From Chitinophagales bacterium (GTDB lineage Bacteria > Bacteroidota > Bacteroidia > Chitinophagales > UBA2359), in the NCBI GenBank assembly GCA_020631035.1, contig JAHDIA010000115.1:5808-11949 (forward strand): a stretch of DNA of 6,142 bases. The letters are read 5' to 3'. Numbering within the stretch: the stretch's first letter is position 1; each line of letters opens with the position of its first letter. The notes under the pieces are model-generated. The model saw only the letters and a program-made list of their open reading frames with translations. It did not search any database and was not told the DNA's origin. Shown here one piece after another: positions 1 to 5,900 of this stretch. Made by a program: the position numbers and the translations under genes.

Positions 1-1056
1 GGCTGCTATACTGTACTAGACCAAATTTTTCTTTATCGGGACAGTACTTCGGCTTGTACAAATTTTGCTTGCATTGATGCTACTGCTTGCAATTACAATC
101 CCGATGCCATATTTAATGACAATAGCTGTATCTATCCCATAGATGGGTGCGATTGCAACGACAATCTCGGCTGTACCGATCCCCTAGCCGACAACTACAA
201 TCCCGATGCCACCTGCAACGATGGTTCTTGCGAATACAAAAGCGAATGTACTCTCAACGCCTCCGCAGAAGTCATCTGCAATCCACAAGGCAATTTGTAC
301 CAAGTCCTATTCGTCTTTACAGGCGACCTCAGTGGAGATGGTTATTTAGTTGTCAACAATCTAACAGGTGATGTTGTACAAAGCAATGACAACTTTTTTA
401 CAAGTGAATCATTTGAAGTTGGGACAGGATACTCCTACTCAGTCCTACTCGGAAGTGATACCGATTGTGGGCTGTTGTTCTCCTCGGCTGTGGTCAGTTG
501 CACCGTCACTTCTGTCGAACTAATAAGATTTAAAGGCAGCACCAAAACACAAGGCAATTTACTCCAATGGACGACTGCAAGCGAGGATAACAGCAGTGCC
601 TTTATCATCGAAAAGTCCAAGGATGGACAAAGCTTTGAATACTTAACTCAAGTAGCCGCACAAGGCAATAGCAACACTACCCAAAACTACCAAGCCTGGG
701 ACAAAACAAACATTGCTGGAACCCAATATTACCGCTTACTTGAATTGGATAAAAATGGAAAGCAAACAATCGTGTCCAATGTAATTGCCTTGAACAGAGC
801 AAGTACACAAAACATTTCTATCGCGCCTATCCCTGCAACAGACAACATTCAAATTCAATTTGAAACCAAAGAAACAAGCAATGCCCAAATGAGCATTTTT
901 GACATTACAGGCAAGTCAATAGATATGCAAAGTATTGAAACCACTACAGGCGACAATCAAGTAAATTTAAACATTGCCCACTACCCTAGCGGAACCTACT
1001 TCCTACAAATTACCAATGGGCAAACCGAATGGACCGCTCGATTTGTAAAAGACTAA
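1..1056 (+). CDS. C-terminal part of a large secreted protein with a type IX secretion sorting domain (5' end outside window)
   Basis: The frame is open from base 1 to a TAA at 1054-1056, giving 351 residues with no start in the window. Two Cys-rich repeats of the GCTDPxAxNYNPxAxxxDGSC type lie at residues 23-43 and 57-77. Residues 81-170 are a beta-rich stretch I do not recognise. Residues about 172-266 match the fibronectin/Ig-like module common just before sorting domains in Bacteroidota (LLQWTTASE, IIEKSKDGQSF, QYYRLLELDKNG). Residues about 274-351 are a type A T9SS C-terminal domain: APIPATD, then MSIFDITGK, then YPSGTYFLQI, ending in RFVKD. In known T9SS substrates this domain directs passage across the outer membrane and is then removed. 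The role of the mature protein cannot be told from this fragment. The next gene is convergent, separated by a hairpin. Lys/Arg are nearly absent before residue 176 (two only) and normal after it. Confidence 0.9.
   Translation, partial: GCYTVLDQIFLYRDSTSACTNFACIDATACNYNPDAIFNDNSCIYPIDGCDCNDNLGCTDPLADNYNPDATCNDGSCEYKSECTLNASAEVICNPQGNLYQVLFVFTGDLSGDGYLVVNNLTGDVVQSNDNFFTSESFEVGTGYSYSVLLGSDTDCGLLFSSAVVSCTVTSVELIRFKGSTKTQGNLLQWTTASEDNSSAFIIEKSKDGQSFEYLTQVAAQGNSNTTQNYQAWDKTNIAGTQYYRLLELDKNGKQTIVSNVIALNRASTQNISIAPIPATDNIQIQFETKETSNAQMSIFDITGKSIDMQSIETTTGDNQVNLNIAHYPSGTYFLQITNGQTEWTARFVKD
67..231 (+). repeat. Two Cys-rich NYNP-type protein repeats in the first gene
   Basis: Two copies of a 21-residue motif lie at 67-129 and 169-231. 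The first reads ACIDATACNYNP and ends NDNSC. The second reads GCTDPLADNYNP and ends NDGSC. They are separated by a short Cys-containing linker (DGCDC), giving a 34-residue period. The same motif occurs in the metalloprotease gene at 4394-4531, 5123-5197 and from 6104. In Bacteroidota it is a frequent repeat in exported multidomain proteins, with no firmly assigned function that I know of. The Cys pattern suggests disulfide bonding and the Asp/Asn content might suit metal binding; both are inferences. Confidence 0.75.
820..1053 (+). other. T9SS type A C-terminal sorting domain (coding segment)
   Basis: This stretch encodes the last 78 residues of the first gene. It shows the three usual elements: an N-terminal 'xPxPATDxIxIxF' strand with the conserved Pro and Asn/Asp, a central 'MSIFDITGKSI' turn, and a C-terminal 'LNIAHYPSGTYFLQI' strand followed by a short basic tail (RFVKD). 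The family is known to be recognised by the type IX outer-membrane translocon and is found only in Bacteroidota and close relatives, so it is the best taxonomic marker in the window. Confidence 0.9.
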
Positions 1057-1073
1057 ACAAAGGCAGCAAGGGC

Positions 1074-1110
1074 AGTAAGGGCGAATTGCATTCGCCCATT
1101 CGCCCTTGCT
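1074..1110. terminator. Hairpin terminator between convergent genes, with two alternative stems
   Basis: A perfect 10-bp inverted repeat (AAGGGCGAAT at 1077-1086, ATTCGCCCTT at 1098-1107) can be extended outward by one G-U and two normal pairs, to 1074-1110. Because ATTCGCCC occurs twice in tandem (1090-1097 and 1098-1105), the left arm can instead form a tight 8-bp stem with a 3-base loop (1079-1086 with 1090-1097). The plus-strand transcript continues into T-rich sequence (1110-1113 and 1118-1123), as expected for intrinsic termination of the upstream gene. The opposite strand has a poorer T tract, so termination of the minus-strand gene here is less certain. It begins 17 bases after the first gene's stop codon (1054-1056). 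Confidence 0.65.
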
Positions 1111-1114
1111 TTTC

Positions 1115-2167
1115 TTACTTTTTCAACTCCCCAGGAATCACAATCACCTCTTCTTTTTTGCCTCGACGAATCACTTGCAACTGCACCTTATTCCCAATCA
1201 TTTCATCGGTCAACAATTTGTGCAAATCGTCTATACCCGTAATGCGTTCCCCCTCAAATCCAACAATAATGTCTCCCGCTCGCAACTCTGAATTGTAAGC
1301 AGTTCCATCTGCTTCGGTCGAAATGACTTGAACCCCTGTTTTCTTTTTATCATGCATCATATCCATTGCCCTTAGCAACTTATCAGGAATGCGAGTAGAT
1401 TGTCCAGCAATCCCAATATAACTCCGTCTCACCTTTCCATCCATAATCAAACGGGTAATGATGTAACGAGCCGTATTGGATGCAATGGCAAAACAAATTC
1501 CTTGTGCTGGCAAAATGACTGCCGTATTGACACCAATCACTTCTCCCCTCGAATTGACCAAGGGACCACCCGAATTACCAGGATTGAGTGCCGCATCGGT
1601 CTGAATCACATCGTCTATCAATCGTCCACTTTGAGTTCTTAGAGAACGTCCCAAAGCACTCACCACACCCGCTGTCACGGTATGTTCAAAACCATAGGGA
1701 CTCCCAATGGCAACGGCCAATTGTCCCACCATCAAACGTTGTGAATCACCAAACGGAATGGCATGTAAATCATCGGCAGCAATGCGAATCACTGCCAAAT
1801 CGGTTGCAGGATCATCGCCTATCAGTTCTGCTTTAAATGTCCGCCCATCCGAAAGGGCAGCTTCTATCTCTTTCGCTCCTGAGACAACGTGGCTATTGGT
1901 CACCACAAAGCCATCAGGCGTAATGATAAATCCCGATCCACTTCCATACGGATTTTGACGATTCCTCCCTCGCCCTCTCCGATTCTTAACATCCTTTTTT
2001 ACTTTGATATGTACCACCGAACGGCTCACCTTTTGCGAACTTGTCACCACCGCCTTAGAATAAGCATCCAACAATGCAAAATCATTTTTACGCTCTTCAT
2101 TTACCGCTTCATCTGATTGCGGAACCGATGGCTCTTCCTCCAAACCTGTCTGAATAAACTGTATCAT
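1115..2167 (-). CDS. HtrA/DegP-family trypsin-like serine protease with one PDZ domain, no signal peptide
   Basis: A complete 350-residue protein of peptidase family S1C. The catalytic triad is readable: His93 in TNSHVV, Asp123 in ATDLAVI, Ser199 in NPGNSGGPLV. The protease domain spans about residues 38-240. A single PDZ domain follows (about 248-347), with YIGIAG as the likely carboxylate-binding loop and RAGDIIVGFEG typical of HtrA PDZ domains. One PDZ resembles DegS or HtrA2 rather than two-PDZ DegP. The segment matching the LA loop (57-71) is short and very basic (KNRRGRGRNR). Family members usually degrade or sense misfolded proteins in the periplasm. Here residues 1-37 are acidic and hydrophilic, with no signal peptide or membrane anchor. 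An in-frame TAA (2177-2179) lies just upstream of the ATG, so a longer N-terminus is excluded. A cytoplasmic location is inferred. No clear ribosome-binding site: the ATG follows an A-run, and an out-of-frame ATG sits 4 bases earlier. Confidence 0.93.
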   Translation of the reverse strand: MIQFIQTGLEEEPSVPQSDEAVNEERKNDFALLDAYSKAVVTSSQKVSRSVVHIKVKKDVKNRRGRGRNRQNPYGSGSGFIITPDGFVVTNSHVVSGAKEIEAALSDGRTFKAELIGDDPATDLAVIRIAADDLHAIPFGDSQRLMVGQLAVAIGSPYGFEHTVTAGVVSALGRSLRTQSGRLIDDVIQTDAALNPGNSGGPLVNSRGEVIGVNTAVILPAQGICFAIASNTARYIITRLIMDGKVRRSYIGIAGQSTRIPDKLLRAMDMMHDKKKTGVQVISTEADGTAYNSELRAGDIIVGFEGERITGIDDLHKLLTDEMIGNKVQLQVIRRGKKEEVIVIPGELKK

Positions 2168-2285
2168 ACATTTTTTTTAATTACTCGATACCCTATTATG
2201 CCAAATGCCATTCCAATGCCTTCAAATGTTAATCCCCCTTAATTTTCTGCCAGATAGTCAGTAGAGAAAATGCATGAATTTTCTC
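2168..2285. promoter_or_regulatory. Upstream region of the HtrA-type protease, with a perfect inverted repeat
   Basis: This stretch should carry the minus-strand promoter of the protease. I see no exact match to the Bacteroidota -7 element TAnnTTTG. The nearest is TAACATTTG on the minus strand (2223-2231), which has one base too many in the spacer and no matching -33 TTG, so no promoter is called. A perfect inverted repeat with 8-bp arms lies at 2264-2271 and 2278-2285 (GAGAAAAT and ATTTTCTC, 6-base spacer). It has no T tract suggesting a terminator. It could be a protein-binding site or the edge of the GC-rich island that starts directly after it. Confidence 0.35.
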
Positions 2286-2580
2286 CAAACGAAACGAGAG
2301 TACAATGATTTTTTGAACGGAACGCCAAAGCTTCGTTTGCAAAGTGTCTTCCTGCTTTTCGCTTTTGCATGGCAACCGCTGCAATCAGGCGTAGTTTCGC
2401 AACTCTTTGTCCTTCGTCTCAAGGCACTTCCTTACGCTACCTCCGACGCTTCCCAAACTTCCCTAAACTTGAATCAAAAAGCATAGGATGAAGCGGGTGG
2501 ATGAAATCTACGACGCAGCCCAAAGCACGCGCCCGATAACCAGCAGACACGCAGCCTAGTACCACACACATTGCACCATA
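2286..2580. other. GC-rich intergenic island with no convincing gene; possible mobile or interspersed repeat, or structured RNA
   Basis: About 300 bases at roughly 47-55% GC sit between sequence at about 33% GC (2221-2280) and 15-25% GC (2581-2700). The only open frame of any size is a 70-codon plus-strand one (2274-2486). It lacks a ribosome-binding site, starts inside the inverted repeat and encodes nothing I recognise; minus-strand frames are broken by stops. An 8-bp direct repeat ACGCAGCC occurs at 2513-2520 and 2549-2556. The abrupt right edge falls at about 2580. I see no tRNA, rRNA or transposase remnant. A dispersed repeat or a non-coding RNA would fit; neither is proven. Confidence 0.35.
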
Positions 2581-2911
2581 AAAAACAAATACAAAAAAAG
2601 ACAATACCTACATCTTTTCCCTACAATTTTAGGCTATATAAATAATTAATTTTAACTTAACGACTCCTAATATTTTCAATTATTTTTTCACTATAAATTA
2701 ACATTGCATTGAATACAAAATTCTGGGACTCCTTGAGAATTATTTATTTATAGGTGGATCAGGCAAATAAGTCCCTCACACTTCTTTGTGTTGAATGCTA
2801 ATGTTTACGCTTAACCTAATCTACAAAACAATGTTTCCTCAAAAGTCATAAAAATCTTATCTAATTCATTAATAAAACCAAATATTTATCCTAGCTAAAA
2901 AGAAACCTTGT
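2581..2911 (+). promoter_or_regulatory. AT-rich leader upstream of the secreted metalloprotease
   Basis: About 330 bases of mostly 15-35% GC directly precede the metalloprotease start and contain no plausible gene. This is where its promoter and untranslated leader are expected. I find no TAnnTTTG element with a well-placed TTG, so I do not place a promoter. The start context is A-rich (AAAAAGAAACC ending 5 bases before the ATG) with no real Shine-Dalgarno, which is normal for Bacteroidota. Confidence 0.4.
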
Positions 2912-5900
2912 ATGAAAAGACTTATTTACTTACTCACATTGCTATGTGTGAGCCAAATTATTTTTGCACAAACACAAGAGGAACTGGGTATAGAATCCTG
3001 TATTGCGCCCTGTCCCTCCACAAAACAGTGGCACGAAGCAAAAATGGAAAACAATCCTGAATACAAAAAACATGTATTCAAAATGGAAGCAATTAGAGAA
3101 GAAATGCTTCTACAAAAAAGCCCTGACTGCTCCAATGGTCCATTGCTTGTTCCTGTCGCCATTCACTTCAATTCTGGTGCAGATATGCCGACTACGGCAG
3201 CCGAACAAGCTTGTGCTGTTCAAATGACCCAAGAAGTCATTGAGCAACTCAATTTAGACTTTGCGGGTTTAGACCCTGACGCTGCCAACTTCGATGCCAA
3301 CTTTAGTAGCTGTTTTGGAACAACTGTGGGAGATGCTTGCGTTCAGTTTTGTATTGCCACCCAAAACCACCCCGCTGGTTGGGGCTTAAACAATGGCGAT
3401 TTGGCAATTACCTTTGGACAAGCAGATTTTAACTACCCTACCCAATTCGGTCTTCCTGGTGGAACGCCTACCAATCCTGACTGGGCTGGGTACTTCAACA
3501 TCTATGTTGAGCCTGGACTTGCCGATGCAAATGGCGGAGTTTTGGGTATTGCCAATGGTATTCCTGGTCAGCTCAATGGTGACGGTGTAATGATCAATGC
3601 TTGTCAATTTGGAGCTTCTGGTGTTACAGGTACTTCTTGTACAGGCTGGAACAACACCTCTACTTGTGGTACAGTTGTTGGCAATACCAATACAACTGAA
3701 GGGGAAACCATTTCTCACGAAGCTGGACACTACTTTGGACTTTTCCACATTTGGGGAGATGACATCGGTTGTGTTTTCAATCCAGGTTCTACAACAGAAT
3801 GTGGTGGTTCTGACCAAGTCAATGACACCCCTAATATGTCTTGTTCTTACTCTGGCTACCTTGGTTGTTCTTCTGGTCACACTAGCTGTGCGGATTTACC
3901 ATCAACTTGTGGCTCTGAAGATATGTATATGAATATTATGGCTTATGCACAAGACCCTTGTTCTTATATGTTTACCTCTGGACAGGCAGATGTTCTATAC
4001 TCCACAGTTGCAGGTTTTGGTTTTACCAATATGCCCCCTCCACAATGTGAACCACCTGTTTGTGCCACAACAGCCACCTCTTTGTTCAGTGATATGGATG
4101 AGACTTGCTTCCAAGCAGGAACCTATACCCTACCCAATACCTATCCAGGTTTAGTCATAGATGAGACTTCAGGGGCTACCTATACCTGGAGTACTGGTGG
4201 CTACTTAGGTGCTGGTGGAACTGCTCTAGCTAGTAATTCTTATAGCTTGACCAATCCAGCTACTTGTACACCTGAAGATGTAGTATTCTACCTCAATGTA
4301 GGTTGTTCTATTGATCCTGTTGTACAAATAGATGGCGGAACATTTACTTTGACTGTTTATCCAGATACACAAAATGGCTGTCCTGATGTATCGGGTTGTA
4401 CCGATCCTACAGCCTGTAACTATGATGCTATGGCGATCTGTGACAATGGTATGTGCCAATTCCCAGATGGTTGTACCGACCCAACAGCTTGTAATTACAA
4501 TCCCGCAGCTACTTGTGACGATGGAAGTTGTCAACCAGCAGGTTCCCCTACTTGTCCTCCTATCAACAATGTTTGTACAAGTGCAACTGATATTTCATCT
4601 GCTTTCTCAGCTTGTCCAAATACTTTTGAAAGCTTAGGCCCTTATGACAATACCAATGCAACTTCTGAACCTAGCGATTTGACCTACACCAATTATGCTG
4701 GAAGCGAAACAGATGCAGCAGGTAATTGCTGTTTGTGCGAATTAGACAATGGAGAAGCTACTACTACAGAGCTACACAATACTACTTGGTATACCTTTAC
4801 ACCAACTTTGAGTGGTACATACGACATTGAAGCCATTGCACAAAGTAGCTCAAATGGATGTGGAGCAACTTATGGCAATTCAGAAGATACCCAAATTTTG
4901 ATTTATGAAAGTGCGGATGGTAGCTGTAATAGCTTGAGCTTCTTAGGATGTAATGAAGATGGTCCAAGTGCGGCTGGAACCAATTACCCGGCGGGTGGCA
5001 CCTTTACCTTTACGGCGGGTACAACCTACTACTTAATTGTAGATGAATATTATTTCAATGGCTTAGAATTTGGTTCTTTTTGTTTAGAAGTCACTCTACA
5101 AGGTACTTGTCCAATGAATACAGGTTGTACCAATCCTTGTGCAAGCAATTATGACCCAACTGCTATTACCGATGATGGCTCTTGTATTTTACCCAATTGT
5201 GATGACGGATGTGCTTTAACTACAGACTCCATTGATCCTGCAACTTGTCTATGTGTCAACACTCCACCAAATGTAGATGATGGTTGTGCCTTAACAACGG
5301 ATTCGTTTGATGCAGTCAATTGTGTCATTATCAATACACCACCAAATGTGGATGATGGATGTGCCCTAACAACAGATTCGTTTGATGCAGCGAATTGTGC
5401 AATTGTCAATGATCCACCAAATGTAGATGATGGCTGTGCCTTAACGACAGACTCGTTTGATGCAGCGAATTGTGCAATTGTCAACACACCACCAAATGTA
5501 GACGATGGTTGTGCCTTGACTACGGATTCTTTCGATGCGGCAAACTGTGCAATCTTAAATACTCCACCTTCTTGTGATGATGGCTGTGCTTTAACAGTGG
5601 ATTCCTTCGATGGTGCCAACTGTCAATGTATTAACACTGAACCCAATCCTGACGATGGATGTGCTTTAACTACAGACTCTTTTGATGCGACAAATTGTGT
5701 AATCATAAATACTCCACCAAGTGTAGATGATGGATGTCCTTTAACAACGGACTCTTTCGATGCAGCAAATTGTGCAATCCTCAACGATCCACCAAATGTA
5801 GATGATGGTTGTGCTTTAACTACAGACTCTTTTAACCCCATTAACTGTAGCATCATCAATACTCCACCAAATGTGGATGATGGTTGTCCTTTGACGACAG

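Noticed and set aside
1400..2116. Plus-strand ORFs of 75-83 codons opposite the HtrA-type protease
   Set aside because: They are antisense to a gene with an intact catalytic triad and PDZ domain, and show no recognisable motif.
2223..2231. Possible minus-strand -7 promoter element for the HtrA-type protease (TAACATTTG)
   Set aside because: The spacer is one base longer than the TAnnTTTG consensus and no -33 TTG is suitably placed.
2274..2486. 70-codon plus-strand frame in the intergenic island
   Set aside because: It has no ribosome-binding site, starts inside an inverted repeat, resembles no known protein and sits in sequence that looks non-coding in composition. I describe the region instead of calling a gene.
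2771..2796. Short inverted repeat ACAC/GTGT in the leader of the metalloprotease
   Set aside because: Four-base arms in AT-rich DNA are expected by chance.
3386..4534. Antisense and alternative-frame ORFs over the metalloprotease (for example 3386-3880 and 4226-4534 minus, 3597-3932 plus)
   Set aside because: They overlap a continuous 1077-codon frame with clear M43 and repeat motifs, and their translations are low-complexity shadows rich in Thr, Val or Leu.
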